The notes: generated by a model from the sequence alone, not told the origin. Positions 1-10,174 are shown, counted from the first letter of the stretch. The stretch: DNA of 64,000 nucleotides from Mucilaginibacter inviolabilis (GCF_011089895.1 NZ_JAANAT010000001.1:3534001-3598000), one strand, 5' to 3'. Numbers and translations are program-made.

Positions 1-397
1 ATCCGGAACGCGTGGCATAAAATATTACATCACCATTAGTTAAGCGCTGTTTACGAAAAAGTTCATCTAAAGTTTGTTCGTTCTTAATAATGAACGAACC
101 CATCTCTACTCTTTTCCGGTGCAGTTCGGTGGCAATTGCGGTAATTTTTATCACCTGGTTCGGGCTCAATCCCAATTCTTTTTTAAACCTAATCGCCTGA
201 TCGGGCATGGGATAATGATTGATCTGGGCCGGTAATGCCATGTTATTATATATATCGTCGCCATTGAGCAAAGCGGTATATTGTTTATCGCTGAGTGTTT
301 TTACCGTCGATTTTTTCAGCGTGCTATCCGCCTGCTGCGCCCTGAGGGTGCCGCAAAAGAGCAAAATAGCAATAAGTGAAAGTATTGATCTTAGCAT
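1..397 (-). CDS. Partial secreted Spy/CpxP-like protein (3' end outside window)
   Basis: Reading the minus strand from an ATG at 397 gives an open frame that runs off the left edge of the window (132 codons seen). Residues 1-21 form a signal peptide ending LFCGTLRAQ, so the product is exported. Around residues 65-110 there is a helical stretch with GLSPNQVIKITAI and TELHRKRVEMG, resembling the LTxxQ helices of Spy/CpxP periplasmic proteins that sense or chaperone misfolded protein; this family call is tentative. Its leader contains a ~130 bp element shared with the gene at 49602. A plus-strand frame across the same bases has no leader or family resemblance, so the minus frame was chosen. Confidence 0.6.
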   Translation of the reverse strand, partial: MLRSILSLIAILLFCGTLRAQQADSTLKKSTVKTLSDKQYTALLNGDDIYNNMALPAQINHYPMPDQAIRFKKELGLSPNQVIKITAIATELHRKRVEMGSFIIKNEQTLDELFRKQRLTNGDVIFYATRSG

Positions 398-540
398 GTG
401 GCATTTTACGAAAAAACCTCAACTTTTATACCATGAGTTATTAAAAGTTAACCAAAATTTAATTCACTCCGCTTCCATAATTTTAGAAAAATTCAAACAA
501 CCCAGCACTTCTTAAACCTTTATTTTAACAATTTTATAGT

Positions 541-668
541 CAGAAACAGGATAAAAACATTCAAAAATTCATGCAAAATCATCGGTTTTAACACGTTTAA
601 CAAATTGCAACACCGTTTTGAGCAATTTCAAAAACTTTAAAAAGTATTGATTAACTGATAGTCAAATA
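541..668 (-). promoter_or_regulatory. Shared ~130 bp leader element, copy A
   Basis: Read on the minus strand this segment matches 49330-49460 almost end to end. Shared blocks in order are TATTTGAC, AATACTTTTTAAAGTTT, AATTTGTTAAA, GTGTTAAAA, CGATGATTTTG and AATTTTTGAATG. In both places it lies 140-150 bp before the start codon of a signal-peptide protein and points the same way relative to that gene. It may be a promoter/leader RNA or a dispersed repeat; the sequence alone does not decide. Confidence 0.55.
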
Positions 669-733
669 ACGGCAGTGGGTGTTGCTTTGCAAAAAAGAGG
701 GAGATAAAATTCAGAGGACATATGCGACAAGGC

Positions 734-826
734 TCCCCTCTTGAGAGGGGGCGCGTGGGGCTGCGTGGTAGCAGGGGTGTGTTCGTGAAGCGGAAGAACA
801 CACCCCTGCCCCCTCTCAAGAGGGGA
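734..826. repeat. Long imperfect palindrome, GC-rich
   Basis: Outer arms CCCCTCTTGAGAGGGG (735-750) and CCCTCTCAAGAGGGG (811-825) enclose a second pair, GCAGGGGTGTGTTC (771-784) and GAACACACCCCTGC (796-809). The whole can fold into one long hairpin. It looks like a non-coding dispersed intergenic repeat and lies just past the convergent end of the histidine kinase gene. Confidence 0.7.
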
Positions 827-844
827 ATCGCACGGCCTCCCAGT

Positions 845-921
845 TATCATCCTGAACGAAGTGAAGGATCTATTTTGTGATGACGTTGTTTAATCATAGA
901 TGCTTCGTTCCTCAGCATGAC
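845..921. repeat. Dispersed inverted repeat (CATCCTGAACGAAG type)
   Basis: Arms resembling TCATCCTGAACGAAG and CTTCGTTCCTCAGCATGA face each other over 77 bp. It belongs to the same general style of intergenic hairpin as the copies at 24577 and 43498, which carry GTCATGCCGAA arms. Confidence 0.5.
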
Positions 922-942
922 AAATGGAAGAAAAGCAGCTCA

Positions 943-2655
943 TCAAGCCACCCTTTTCAATGTAAAGGCAAACCTGCTGCCTGCGCCCAGTTCGCTATCG
1001 ACTGCTATCTTGCCTGATTGCGCCTCGATAAAATCTTTGGCGATGGCCAGGCCCAGACCTGTACCGGTTTGATCGGCGGTGGCATTAGGCACTTTGAAAT
1101 AGCGTTCGAAGAGGCGCGACAGGTATTGCTCTTCGATTCCCTTGCCATGATCCTGTACCGAAAATTCAATCTCGTCGGTATGGCGCTTTTTCACCACCAG
1201 CTCTACTGTCGATTTTTCGTGGCTGTATTTTATAGCGTTTGACAGCAGGTTGATGAGCACCCAGGTGGTTTTGTCCAGATCGGCATGCACATCGGGCAGG
1301 TTTTCATCACAATCAACCTTGATGGTCACCTGTTTTTGATCGGCTATAAATCTGATGGCCTTCACCGCGTAATCCACAATATTTTTAGGATGGGTTTTGC
1401 CAAAATTAAGCTGCAGCTTACCGGTTTCTACCTGGGCCATATCCAGTAATTCGCCGGTTATTTGCAGCAGGCGGCGGGCATCTTCCTCAATGTTTTCCAA
1501 CAATTGCCTTTGCTCGGTATTTACATCGCCTATGCGCACATCCTCCAATAATTTGAGGCTCATTTTAATGGATGATATCGGGGTTTTCAGTTCGTGCGAT
1601 ATGGTGGCAATGAAATTGGTTTTTGCCTCATCCAGCTGTTGGTATTCGGTAATATTTTTCAGGATGATCACTTTGCCTATTACCCTGCCCTTACTGGTTA
1701 CCGATAGTGATTCGCGCGAGTAAAAACTCTCCCGGTTATCGGCAAATATTTTGAGTTTGCTTTGGTCATTCACCAGCAGGTTGCGCAGCAGGTCGTTTTC
1801 GGTAGCTACATCAGGTGCATAGCGGCCATTCAACTGATCGGCCGTCATACCGATCAAGGAGCAGGCCACTTCGTTGGCAAATATGATGATCATTTTTTCG
1901 TCAAGCCCCACAATGGCATCATGCATGGAGTTGATGATGGTTTCGATCCGTTTTTTCTCAAAAAGGAGATTGGCGAGGTTGCTGTTCTCAAATTCGTCAA
2001 GCTTGCGGGTCATGTTGTTAAAGGCCCGACCCAGTTCACCAAATTCGTCATCTGACTTAAAATCAATCTGTTGATGGTAATTACGATTGGATACCTCTTT
2101 GATGCGGGCGGTAAGTTCCCTAAGCGGATTAGCGATATAACCCGGAAAATTAACCGCGAAACTAAAGGCCACCAGGAATAAAAAGGCACCGCAGAAAGCA
2201 ACCAGTATGGTAGCGCGGCTGGCTGTACCTTTGGCAATGTCATTTTTATGCGAAATAGCCGTCATGTTGAGCTGCATAAACTTGTAAACCAATTGTCTGG
2301 CCTGTACACGTAATGGCGATAGCTGGCCGGCATCATTATTTACCAGTTTAATTTTTTCGAAAACAGCACGCAGTGAAGCAGCCGCTTCACCTTCGCCGGG
2401 TTCGGTAATGTTATGCTCTTCCAGTACCAGGTTGGTTTCAATTGTTTTTAACTGCGCCGGGTTAAGCGGCCCTCCATTAGCATCAACCGCCGACAGGATC
2501 TGCTGGCCGTACTGTAATGATTTATAGTTATCTTTTAAAATAGCACCCGCATCGGCCGACAGGCGGTTGAGGAAATACACCGACAACCCGCAGCAGATGA
2601 ATGACAGTACAAACAAAAACCCGATGCCTGTACGTAGTTTATTTTTAATGGTCAT
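943..2655 (-). CDS. Membrane histidine kinase of the Kdp locus (HAMP-PAS-HisKA-HATPase)
   Basis: A 570-residue inner-membrane sensor kinase. Membrane segments lie at about 11-29 and 147-170 with a periplasmic loop between them. HAMP follows at about 176-220, a PAS domain at 235-340, the HisKA phospho-acceptor H354 in SHELKTP, the N-box N473, the G1 box DHGKG at 502-506 and the G2 box TGTGLGLAI at 530-538. It starts one base after the KdpD-like gene upstream ends, so the two are almost certainly co-translated. In E. coli these functions sit in one KdpD polypeptide; here the sensor (2657-3787) and the kinase are split. The kinase presumably reads potassium or turgor through its partner and phosphorylates a response regulator not encoded nearby. 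Confidence 0.88.
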   Translation of the reverse strand: MTIKNKLRTGIGFLFVLSFICCGLSVYFLNRLSADAGAILKDNYKSLQYGQQILSAVDANGGPLNPAQLKTIETNLVLEEHNITEPGEGEAAASLRAVFEKIKLVNNDAGQLSPLRVQARQLVYKFMQLNMTAISHKNDIAKGTASRATILVAFCGAFLFLVAFSFAVNFPGYIANPLRELTARIKEVSNRNYHQQIDFKSDDEFGELGRAFNNMTRKLDEFENSNLANLLFEKKRIETIINSMHDAIVGLDEKMIIIFANEVACSLIGMTADQLNGRYAPDVATENDLLRNLLVNDQSKLKIFADNRESFYSRESLSVTSKGRVIGKVIILKNITEYQQLDEAKTNFIATISHELKTPISSIKMSLKLLEDVRIGDVNTEQRQLLENIEEDARRLLQITGELLDMAQVETGKLQLNFGKTHPKNIVDYAVKAIRFIADQKQVTIKVDCDENLPDVHADLDKTTWVLINLLSNAIKYSHEKSTVELVVKKRHTDEIEFSVQDHGKGIEEQYLSRLFERYFKVPNATADQTGTGLGLAIAKDFIEAQSGKIAVDSELGAGSRFAFTLKRVA

Positions 2656-2656
2656 G

Positions 2657-3787
2657 TTATGATAGTATTACAAGGTCAATATCTGTTTTAGACATTTTAT
2701 TCAACAATTGGGTAAACACTGCCGTTTTCATGATCACCTGGTAAAATTTAAACCTCGGTTTACCAATACAAATGGTAGTGATATCATATTTTTCGGCCGT
2801 TTCCCAGATGGCCTTTGCTATTTGATCATTTTTTACTTTGAGTACCTCGCCCCCCAGCTGTGTAGCCAGTTTCATATTGTTGATGAGGTGGCGCTGCGAT
2901 GCCAGATTTATTTTATCGCTGCTCTCGCGCGAGGTTTGTACATACAGCACATACCATTTAGACCGATAGTAGGACGACAGCCGGGCCGTTTTGCGTATAA
3001 TTATTTTGGCCGATTCGTCATTGGTACTAATGCAGGCCAAAAACAGTTCGGGCCGCAGCTTGATATTTTTAGGTATCTCGATATCAATTTTCCGTTCTAC
3101 CTGGTGGGCCACTTCGCGCAGGGCCAGTTCCCGCAGCTGCAATATCCGCTCGGCCTGGAAAAAGTTATTGAGCGCCAGCGGTACTTTCTTTTCGTCATAT
3201 ATCTTTCCCTCCTTTAAACGGTCAATCAATTCATCGGCAGTCAAATCTATATTCACTACTTCATCGGCCATTTGCAAAACTTTATCCGGGATGCGCTCCG
3301 TAATGGTTGCCCCTGTGATGCGCTGCACTTCCTCATTCAGGCTTTCCATATGTTGAATATTTACTGCACTGATCACATTGATGCCTGCGTTCAATATCTG
3401 CATCACATCCTGCCAGCGTTTTTCGTTGCTGCTGCCCTCGATATTGGTGTGGGCCAGCTCATCTACTATCACCACTTCGGGGCGCAGGCTGATGATGGCT
3501 TTCAGATCCATCTCTTCCAACTCCTTGCCTTTATAAAACAATTTACGACGGGGTATTACGGGCAAGCCTTCCAATTGCGCCACGGTTTCTTTACGACCGT
3601 GGGTTTCAACGTAGCCTATTTTAACATCAATACCATTACGCATCAGGGCTTGGGCTTCCAGCAGCATGCGGTAGGTTTTACCCACACCGGCGCTCATGCC
3701 TATGTAAACCTTAAATTTACCCCTCCTGGAACGTTTGATGAGTTCCAGGAAATGCTCAACCGACTGCTCTTTATTTTCTTCGCTCAT
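2657..3787 (-). CDS. kdpD: KdpD N-terminal sensor protein (KdpD domain plus USP domain)
   Basis: A 376-residue soluble protein equal to the cytoplasmic N-terminal part of KdpD. The Walker A motif GMSAGVGKT is at 30-38 and the Walker B-like VVIVDELAHTN at 105-115, both typical of the KdpD domain. Residues about 245-376 form a universal-stress-protein fold. There are no membrane segments and no kinase core; the kinase is the next gene. In E. coli the equivalent region binds ATP and modulates kinase/phosphatase balance, and in Gram-positive bacteria the USP part binds c-di-AMP; whether this one does is unknown. Split KdpD proteins are common in Bacteroidota. It is followed at one base spacing by the histidine kinase. 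Confidence 0.92.
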   Translation of the reverse strand: MSEENKEQSVEHFLELIKRSRRGKFKVYIGMSAGVGKTYRMLLEAQALMRNGIDVKIGYVETHGRKETVAQLEGLPVIPRRKLFYKGKELEEMDLKAIISLRPEVVIVDELAHTNIEGSSNEKRWQDVMQILNAGINVISAVNIQHMESLNEEVQRITGATITERIPDKVLQMADEVVNIDLTADELIDRLKEGKIYDEKKVPLALNNFFQAERILQLRELALREVAHQVERKIDIEIPKNIKLRPELFLACISTNDESAKIIIRKTARLSSYYRSKWYVLYVQTSRESSDKINLASQRHLINNMKLATQLGGEVLKVKNDQIAKAIWETAEKYDITTICIGKPRFKFYQVIMKTAVFTQLLNKMSKTDIDLVILS

Positions 3788-3860
3788 TTAAGTTTCTGTT
3801 ATAAAGCACCCTCGCTTAAACTTAACATTTTCATCACTAATATTTTTTTATAAAACTAAT

Positions 3861-3888
3861 AAAAGGAGATTCCGAAAAATCCCCTTTT
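3861..3888 (-). terminator. Hairpin between barrel protein gene and kdpD
   Basis: Arms AAAAGGAGATT and AATCCCCTTTT pair with one bulge; read on the minus strand the hairpin is followed by an A/T-rich run rather than a clean T tract. It may weaken read-through from the pump genes into the sensor genes, or act as an mRNA processing or stability site. Confidence 0.4.
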
Positions 3889-3988
3889 ATAGTATGAATG
3901 TTCGTCAACCAAACTTATAATTAACAACCAAACATTAATTATAAAAAACAATCATACATTCTCTTACACTTATATTCTATTCCTTTTT

Positions 3989-5323
3989 TCAGAAGCGTGC
4001 AATTATATCCACTGCTGCTGAGTATTGATCTTTTTTTGTTCCGTTATCATAAGGAGTGACACCGTTTGCATAAGCACGCTCGTACCTTATTTCGGGACGT
4101 ATGCGTATGTAATTATTAAAGTGATGTACAAACCCTATGGTATGATCGGTATAGCTTGATGCAAAACCTGTTCTGTTACCCTGCGGATCGCTCAGATAAC
4201 CGTTGCGTATAGATATGTAATCATGTGTTGACAACTTGATCTGAAAATAGTTAACCGCGCCAACTGCCTGCGCTGCCCCTGGTATAGGATTACCTGCACC
4301 AACATTGGTATAAAAAGGTCTCGGAGGGCCGTCAATCACAGTACCGCCAACTAAGGCGTCATGTTGCCACATATAATAAACTTCGGTCATCATGTGCAAT
4401 GTTTCGTTAAACTTATGGCCCCATGTGGCTACTACCATTTGCAAATCATCATGATTATCTTTGTATTTACCCGCTCCCAGGGCGTTTATACCGCCATAAA
4501 TGGAATCGTCATTATCGTTTGATACCCATCTGGCCATAAGTAAACCATTTACGCTTGCCGCCTTGCTCCATACGGCAACATCATTACCGCCATGTATACC
4601 TATTTCCAGCTGCCAGTGTGAGCCCAGTTTAAAAGTTGCCTGCGCACCGGTAAATGTATAAGGGTCGACCGTAAACATGAGCGAGTGGGTATACAAGTAA
4701 TTATCCGTGGCCCATTGCGCTTCAATATCAGCCGGAGATATAAATCGCCCTACTTTTACCAATAAGCCATCGGCTACTTTTGGAAAATATAAAAGCCCAT
4801 AAATCTCGGCCGGATCAACGCCATATTTGTTATTGTGCTTCAGCAGCTGATCACTAAAATAACCCTTGCCGGTAGTGTATCGATAATCGGTTCCAAATAT
4901 GGTGGTTGATAAAAATCCATAATCAAAATGATCTGTTTGAACCGTGTTTGGCTGTTTATCAAACTTTAAACCTACCTGGTCAAGAAACACCGAATTAGGA
5001 ATAATATCATAGGAAGTTGGGGCATTTGAATGTTTTGACGAACTGATATCGCCGCCAACATCAATCCATCCATAAATTTTTACTTTACTTTTTGTTATCC
5101 CTAATGCCTTTTGCAAAGGGTAATCGGGCGCGGTAGCATCCACCCCAATTAAAGGGGCCCCATCCCAATCCGAAACCGGAAACGGAAGTGAAGAAATTGG
5201 GGATGGTAGCGAGCGTGCCACGGTATCTTTTTTAATGGTCTTAACTTTTATTGTATCTTTTTGAGCGTGCGCCTGTAAGCTGATAACCGCTGCGGCAATT
5301 ATTATTAGGGGTATTCTTTTCAT
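3989..5323 (-). CDS. Outer-membrane beta-barrel porin (OmpL-like, porin-2 type) in the kdp locus
   Basis: A 444-residue protein with a signal peptide (about 1-20, ending LQAHAQ) and alternating aromatic/polar strands ending in an aromatic residue (IIARF), as in outer-membrane barrels. Phrases such as GWIDVGGDISSSKHSN, VGRFISPADIEAQ and the closing RIRPEIRYERA resemble the OmpL-like putative beta-barrel porin-2 family. It lies between kdpC and kdpD on the same strand, 304 bp after kdpC, which suggests it provides an outer-membrane route for K+ or other small solutes under K+ limitation. That role is inferred from position only. Confidence 0.75.
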   Translation of the reverse strand: MKRIPLIIIAAAVISLQAHAQKDTIKVKTIKKDTVARSLPSPISSLPFPVSDWDGAPLIGVDATAPDYPLQKALGITKSKVKIYGWIDVGGDISSSKHSNAPTSYDIIPNSVFLDQVGLKFDKQPNTVQTDHFDYGFLSTTIFGTDYRYTTGKGYFSDQLLKHNNKYGVDPAEIYGLLYFPKVADGLLVKVGRFISPADIEAQWATDNYLYTHSLMFTVDPYTFTGAQATFKLGSHWQLEIGIHGGNDVAVWSKAASVNGLLMARWVSNDNDDSIYGGINALGAGKYKDNHDDLQMVVATWGHKFNETLHMMTEVYYMWQHDALVGGTVIDGPPRPFYTNVGAGNPIPGAAQAVGAVNYFQIKLSTHDYISIRNGYLSDPQGNRTGFASSYTDHTIGFVHHFNNYIRIRPEIRYERAYANGVTPYDNGTKKDQYSAAVDIIARF

Positions 5324-5491
5324 TACTGTTTATTAATACTTCTGTGAGATTTATTTTATTTCAAACCCGGAGCTTTGTATTTATTCCCCTTCGGTTCCTT
5401 TAGCTAAAAAGGAGTCATGGATTTAATTTAGTTACTCAATTAATCAATAAGCAGGTTGAATTAAAGGAGCCGCGATTTTTTTATTTTTCCA

Positions 5492-5576
5492 GCCGTTGTT
5501 GTTGTCACCAGCAACTTTATCTTTTATACCGCTGTTCTGATTTGCCTGCCTGGTGGTTGTTAGTGACAACAACGGC
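5492..5576 (-). repeat. Inverted repeat between kdpC and the barrel gene
   Basis: Arms GCCGTTGTTGTTGTCAC (5492-5508) and GTGACAACAACGGC (5563-5576) can form a 14 bp stem with a 54 base loop. It sits in the 304 bp space after kdpC (5324-5627), which otherwise holds no gene. It may attenuate transcription between the pump genes and the barrel gene. Confidence 0.5.
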
Positions 5577-5627
5577 AAGCAGGGGTGTGTTACTCATCTG
5601 TTCCACACCCCATTCACATTGTCCCGG

Positions 5628-6194
5628 TTATTTTTTAAGCTCGTTTAAAGCTATATTCAGTTTAAGCACATTTACTTTTGATGGACCAAACAGGCCCCAC
5701 ATAGGTTTTTCGGTATGTTCATCAACCAGTTTGGTTAACTGGTCGGCAGATAAACCGCGTACTTTAGCAATGCGGGCTACCTGTACCTGCGCACCGGCAG
5801 GTGAAATATCCGGATCCAAACCACTGCCTGATGCGGTAACCATTTCGGCAGGGATCTGCGCACGGGTTACACCAGGGTTGTGTTTTAAGAAATCCTCGAT
5901 ACGTTTTTCAACGTCTTTCAGGTAATCAGGATTTGAGGGACCTTTGTTTGAACCGCCTGATCCGGCAGCGTTATAATCAACTGCCGATGGGCGGCCCCAG
6001 AAGTATTCGTCCTTTGTAAATTTCTGACCTTCCAACGCATAGCCAACCACATGGCCTTTATAGCTTAATGTTTCGCCATCACCATGGCCGGGAGTTAATT
6101 TACCTACACCGGCAATAGCCAGTGGATATATGCCTGCAGTTATCACGATCATGATGAGCGTTAACTTTAATGAGGGCAACAAATATGTTTTCAT
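5628..6194 (-). CDS. kdpC: Potassium-transporting ATPase subunit C
   Basis: A 188-residue single-span membrane protein, the usual KdpC length. The N-terminal membrane helix lies at about 10-32 (LTLIMIVITAGIYPLAIAG). The periplasmic part carries family phrases EYFWGRPSA, YNAAGSGGSN, VTASGSGLDPDISP and VNVLKLN near the end. KdpC stabilises the KdpA-KdpB complex and raises K+ affinity. It is downstream of kdpB with a 137 bp spacer that contains an inverted repeat. Confidence 0.96.
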   Translation of the reverse strand: MKTYLLPSLKLTLIMIVITAGIYPLAIAGVGKLTPGHGDGETLSYKGHVVGYALEGQKFTKDEYFWGRPSAVDYNAAGSGGSNKGPSNPDYLKDVEKRIEDFLKHNPGVTRAQIPAEMVTASGSGLDPDISPAGAQVQVARIAKVRGLSADQLTKLVDEHTEKPMWGLFGPSKVNVLKLNIALNELKK

Positions 6195-6223
6195 TTTTTT
6201 AATTATTGATTTAGTGAATTAGT

Positions 6224-6275
6224 GAATTCTGTTGTCTGAACTCGAATTTTTAGAATTTAAGAATTAACAGAATTC
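6224..6275 (-). repeat. Inverted repeat between kdpB and kdpC
   Basis: Arms GAATTCTGTT (6224-6233) and AACAGAATTC (6266-6275) are perfect complements with a 32 base loop. Just beyond, at about 6290-6322, the motif TCCGAAATC occurs three times in tandem. The element splits an otherwise tight operon and could set the relative level of the C subunit. Confidence 0.5.
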
Positions 6276-6331
6276 TATTATTTATTTAAATCCGAAATCG
6301 AACGTCCGAAATCCGAAATCATATCTCACAT

Positions 6332-8362
6332 TTATAAAAATATTCCTACCGCCAGGTCAATCAGTTTGATACCTATAAATGGTATCAGTACACCGCCTAA
6401 GCCGTATATCAACAGGTTGCGGCGCAACAGGGCGCTGGCTCCTATCGGTTTGTATTCCACACCTCTTAGTGCCAATGGTATGAGCAATGGTATAATGATG
6501 GCGTTAAATATTACGGCCGATAATATGGCCGACTCCGGACTGTGCAGATCCATGATGTTGAGCGCTTTTAATGATGGTATAGATACCATGAACAGCGCCG
6601 GCACAATGGCGAAATACTTGGCCACGTCATTAGCTATACTGAAAGTGGTAAGCGTACCGCGGGTCATCAACAACTGTTTACCTATTTCCACAATCTCAAT
6701 CAGTTTGGTGGGATCGTTATCCAGGTCCACCATGTTACCGGCTTCTTTAGCAGCCTGGGTACCGCTGTTCATGGCCACGCCTACGTCGGCCTGTGCCAGT
6801 GCCGGGGCATCATTGGTACCGTCGCCCATCATGGCTACCAGTTTACCGCCCTGCTGTTCTTTTTTAATGTAGTTCATTTTATCTTCGGGCTTAGCCTCGG
6901 CAATAAAATCATCCACACCGGCTTTTTCGGCAATAAACTTGGCAGTAAGCGGATTGTCACCGGTTACCATTACGGTTTTAACACCCATTTTACGCAGGCG
7001 CTCAAAACGTTCGGCAATACCGGTTTTGATGATATCCTGCAGCTCGATAACCCCCATGATCTGTTCATTTTGCGATACCACTAATGGGGTACCACCGTTT
7101 GAAGAGATCTTTTTAACATTGTCTTCCACTTCTGTTGGGAACTGGTGACCGGCCTTCAAGGCTATGTTACGGATAGAATCAAATGCTCCTTTACGGATGC
7201 GCAAACCTTCGGGAGTATCCAAACCGCTGGAACGGGTTTCGGCAGTAAACTTGATAAATACCGAGTCTTTAGGAGCAACAACTTTTGGCATGGCTTTATC
7301 CTCATGCGCCAGTTCCACTATCGATTTACCTTCGGGAGTTTCATCCGCCAGGGAGCTTAGTACGCAGGCGGCAACAAAGTTTTCACGGGTGATGCCTGTA
7401 GCGGGGTAAAAGTTGGTTGCTTTACGGTTACCTATGGTGATGGTACCGGTTTTATCCAGTAACAAAGTGTCCAGGTCACCGGCAGTTTCCACTGCTTTAC
7501 CAGATTTGGTAATCACATTGGCCCGTAAAGCCCTGTCCATCCCCGCAATACCGATGGCTGATAACAGACCACCGATAGTTGTAGGGATTAAACACACGAA
7601 CAGGGATATAAAAGCAGCTATAGTTATAGGGGTATTTGCATAATCTCCAAATGGTTTCAGAGTAACACACACAATCACGAAGATGAGCGTGAAGCCTGAC
7701 AGCAGAATAGTTAAAGCTATTTCATTGGGTGTTTTCTGGCGCGATGCACCTTCAACCAGGGCAATCATCTTATCCAGGAAGCTTTCGCCGGGCTGAGTAG
7801 TAACCATTACCTTGATTCGGTCTGACAGTACTTTGGTACCACCGGTAACGGATGATTTATCGCCGCCTGATTCGCGGATAACCGGGGCAGATTCGCCGGT
7901 AATGGCCGATTCATCAATGGTAGCGATACCTTCAATGATCTCGCCATCGGTAGGGATGTTATCTCCTGTTTCGCAGATAAACACATCGCCTTTTTTAAGC
8001 TGAGACGACATCACCATTTGTTCTTTGCCGTTTACCAGCAGGCGGGCGGGTGTTTCTTCGCGGGTTTTGCGCAGGCTTTCGGCTTGTGCTTTACCACGGG
8101 CTTCGGCAATAGCTTCGGCGAAGTTGGCAAACAGCACGGTTAAAAATAATACAACAAATACGGTAAAGTTATAAGCAAAACTACCCTGACCTTTATTGGC
8201 AAAAGAGTAAATGCTTACGATGAGCATCACCACTGTACCAATCTCTACAGTGAACATCACCGGGTTGCGGAACAGGATGCGTGGGTTTAGTTTGATGAAT
8301 GATTGCTTGAAAGCCTCTTTCATCTGGTCGCCCTGGAATAATGTATTTTGATTTGAGTTCAT
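6332..8362 (-). CDS. kdpB: Potassium-transporting P-type ATPase subunit B
   Basis: A 676-residue P-type ATPase catalytic subunit. The phosphorylated aspartate is D303 in DKTGTIT, the actuator motif TGES is at 155-158, and the hinge motif GDGTNDAP is at 510-517. Membrane helices are near the N terminus (about 35-80), at 215-270 and in the last 100 residues. It hydrolyses ATP to drive K+ taken up by KdpA into the cell. The TGES serine (S158 here) is the site whose phosphorylation inhibits the E. coli pump at high K+. It follows kdpA at a 2 bp gap. Confidence 0.98.
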   Translation of the reverse strand: MNSNQNTLFQGDQMKEAFKQSFIKLNPRILFRNPVMFTVEIGTVVMLIVSIYSFANKGQGSFAYNFTVFVVLFLTVLFANFAEAIAEARGKAQAESLRKTREETPARLLVNGKEQMVMSSQLKKGDVFICETGDNIPTDGEIIEGIATIDESAITGESAPVIRESGGDKSSVTGGTKVLSDRIKVMVTTQPGESFLDKMIALVEGASRQKTPNEIALTILLSGFTLIFVIVCVTLKPFGDYANTPITIAAFISLFVCLIPTTIGGLLSAIGIAGMDRALRANVITKSGKAVETAGDLDTLLLDKTGTITIGNRKATNFYPATGITRENFVAACVLSSLADETPEGKSIVELAHEDKAMPKVVAPKDSVFIKFTAETRSSGLDTPEGLRIRKGAFDSIRNIALKAGHQFPTEVEDNVKKISSNGGTPLVVSQNEQIMGVIELQDIIKTGIAERFERLRKMGVKTVMVTGDNPLTAKFIAEKAGVDDFIAEAKPEDKMNYIKKEQQGGKLVAMMGDGTNDAPALAQADVGVAMNSGTQAAKEAGNMVDLDNDPTKLIEIVEIGKQLLMTRGTLTTFSIANDVAKYFAIVPALFMVSIPSLKALNIMDLHSPESAILSAVIFNAIIIPLLIPLALRGVEYKPIGASALLRRNLLIYGLGGVLIPFIGIKLIDLAVGIFL

Positions 8363-8364
8363 GA

Positions 8365-10080
8365 CTATTTTAATGAAAAGTGTTCGGCAATTGGGCCTAA
8401 TGCTAATGATGGGAAGAATGACAAGGCAGCAATGATGATGATTACCGCGAAGATCATGACCCCAAAGGTTGATGTATCACTTTTTAATGTACCGGCCGAT
8501 TCAGGAATGAATTTTTTATTGGCCAGTAAACCGGCAATAGCCAGCGGCCCAATAATGGGCAGGAACCTGCCCAGTATCATCACGATACCTGTGGTAACGT
8601 TCCAGAAAATATTACCATCTCCCAAACCTTCAAAGCCCGAACCGTTGTTGGCTGCTGATGAAGTGTACTCATACAACATTTCGGAAAAACCATGGTTGCC
8701 CGGGTTATTTAACCAGGTTGATGGCTTAACGGCCCAGTCGGCGCCAGCCATGTTTACCACCACATAGGATGATATGGCCAAACCTACCAGGATAATAAAA
8801 GGGTGCAGCAAAGCAATCAGCGAAGCGATCTTCATTTCGCGGGCCTCTATCTTACGGCCAAAAAACTCCGGTGTTCGTCCTACCATCAACCCGGATATAA
8901 ATACCGCGATGATGATAAAGATGTAAAAGTTGAGGATACCCACACCGCAACCGCCATAAAAGCAGTTCACCATCATACCCAGCAACATCATGTTACCAGA
9001 CATTGGCATAGCGCTATCATGCATGGAGTTTACCGAACCGGTAGATATAATGGTGGTGATTACACTCCAGTAGGCCGAGTTAGCCGGGCCAAACCGTACT
9101 TCCTTACCTTCCATAGCGCCGGTTGTTTGACTGACACCCATGTGGGCAATAGCCGGGTTACCATTCAGTTCGGCATTCATGGTTGGTATCAGGAACAGGA
9201 GCATGCCTATCGTCATCACGCCAAACACCACGTAAGAAAATTTCTTTTTATTCAGATAAAAGCCTAAAGCAAATACCAGGGCTATAGGAATCAGGGTTTG
9301 TGCTACCAGTTCGGTAGTGTTGGTTAAGTAGTTAGGGTTTTCAATAGGATGAGCAGAGTTGGCGCCGAACCAGCCGCCGCCGTTTGTACCTAAATGCTTA
9401 ATAGCAACTAAGGCAGCAACCGGTCCGCGGGATACGTGCACGGTATCGCCCTGCATACTAATAAAAGTATCTTTACCGGCATAGCTGGTGGTCATGCCGT
9501 TGAAGGCTAAAATAACAGCTATTACAAATGATATAGGTAATAATACACGGGTAATGGTTTTTACAAAGTAATCCCAAAAGTTACCCAGTTTATCGGTCAC
9601 TTTATCTTTCATGGCCCTGAATACCACGATGAGCGCGGCAATACCTGTAGCTGCGGATACAAAGTGCAGGAACATGAATACAAAGTGCTGTGTAAAATAA
9701 GTAGCGCCGCTTTCGCCGGAGTAGTGCTGTAAGTTACAGTTCACTAAAAAGCTGATAGCGGTATTGAAAGCAGTATCAGGTGACTGACCAGGGTTAGCAT
9801 CCGGATTGAGTGGCAGATGGCCCTGTGCCATTAAACAAACAAAAGCATATATGAGCCATACACTATTAATAGTAAGCAGGGCAAATAAATGCTGTTTCCA
9901 GTTCATTTCTTTTTTGGCGTCGATGCCGCTGAAGCGGAAAATAAAACGTTCCAACGGGGCCAGAAAGTCGAGCCAGGTTTTCTCGCCTTTAAAAACACGG
10001 GCGATGTATCGGCCAAGGGGTATAGCCAGCGCGAGCGTGAGGAGGTAGGTAAATATTACACCTGAGATTTCAGTGTTCAT
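8365..10080 (-). CDS. kdpA: Potassium-transporting ATPase subunit A
   Basis: A 571-residue polytopic membrane protein, the K+ binding and channel-like subunit. Selectivity-loop sequences are visible: [10 protein letters not shown] at 113-122, [11 protein letters not shown] at 231-241, [11 protein letters not shown] near 340 and [12 protein letters not shown] near 465. These four loops form the K+ filter in the SKT superfamily. The gene follows kdpF by 11 bp and precedes kdpB by 2 bp, so the pump subunits are translationally close. Confidence 0.98.
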   Translation of the reverse strand: MNTEISGVIFTYLLTLALAIPLGRYIARVFKGEKTWLDFLAPLERFIFRFSGIDAKKEMNWKQHLFALLTINSVWLIYAFVCLMAQGHLPLNPDANPGQSPDTAFNTAISFLVNCNLQHYSGESGATYFTQHFVFMFLHFVSAATGIAALIVVFRAMKDKVTDKLGNFWDYFVKTITRVLLPISFVIAVILAFNGMTTSYAGKDTFISMQGDTVHVSRGPVAALVAIKHLGTNGGGWFGANSAHPIENPNYLTNTTELVAQTLIPIALVFALGFYLNKKKFSYVVFGVMTIGMLLFLIPTMNAELNGNPAIAHMGVSQTTGAMEGKEVRFGPANSAYWSVITTIISTGSVNSMHDSAMPMSGNMMLLGMMVNCFYGGCGVGILNFYIFIIIAVFISGLMVGRTPEFFGRKIEAREMKIASLIALLHPFIILVGLAISSYVVVNMAGADWAVKPSTWLNNPGNHGFSEMLYEYTSSAANNGSGFEGLGDGNIFWNVTTGIVMILGRFLPIIGPLAIAGLLANKKFIPESAGTLKSDTSTFGVMIFAVIIIIAALSFFPSLALGPIAEHFSLK

Positions 10081-10091
10081 GGTTTAAATAA

Positions 10092-10169
10092 TTAAAATTT
10101 TTCGGGTTTAAGCAGCACGTACACCATGTATACAAACACGGCTATAGCCACAATGAATAATGCGATCAT
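10092..10169 (-). CDS. kdpF: Potassium-transporting ATPase subunit F (25 residues)
   Basis: Reading the minus strand from ATG at 10169 gives 25 residues: a single hydrophobic span (IALFIVAIAVFVYMVYVLL) and a short basic tail KPEKF, then TAA. Length, single span, C-terminal KPEKF and place directly ahead of kdpA all match KdpF, a small lipid-like subunit that stabilises the KdpABC complex. A longer open frame overlapping this region in another frame is a shadow. Confidence 0.9.
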   Translation of the reverse strand: MIALFIVAIAVFVYMVYVLLKPEKF

Positions 10170-10174
10170 GGTGA

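Larger units (their letters stand above)
398..942. other. Gene-free stretch with leader element and inverted repeats
   Basis: No convincing gene is seen. The part from 398 to about 670 is AT-rich and is the leader of the minus-strand gene ending at 397. The part from 734 to 921 is made of GC-rich inverted repeats described separately. Short open frames on the minus strand here are translations of those repeats. Confidence 0.6.

Noticed and set aside
219..515. Plus-strand frame opposite the Spy-like gene
   Set aside because: The minus frame has a signal peptide and family-like helices; the plus frame has neither.
637..850. Two overlapping minus-strand frames beside the kinase gene
   Set aside because: They are translations of the palindrome at 734-826.
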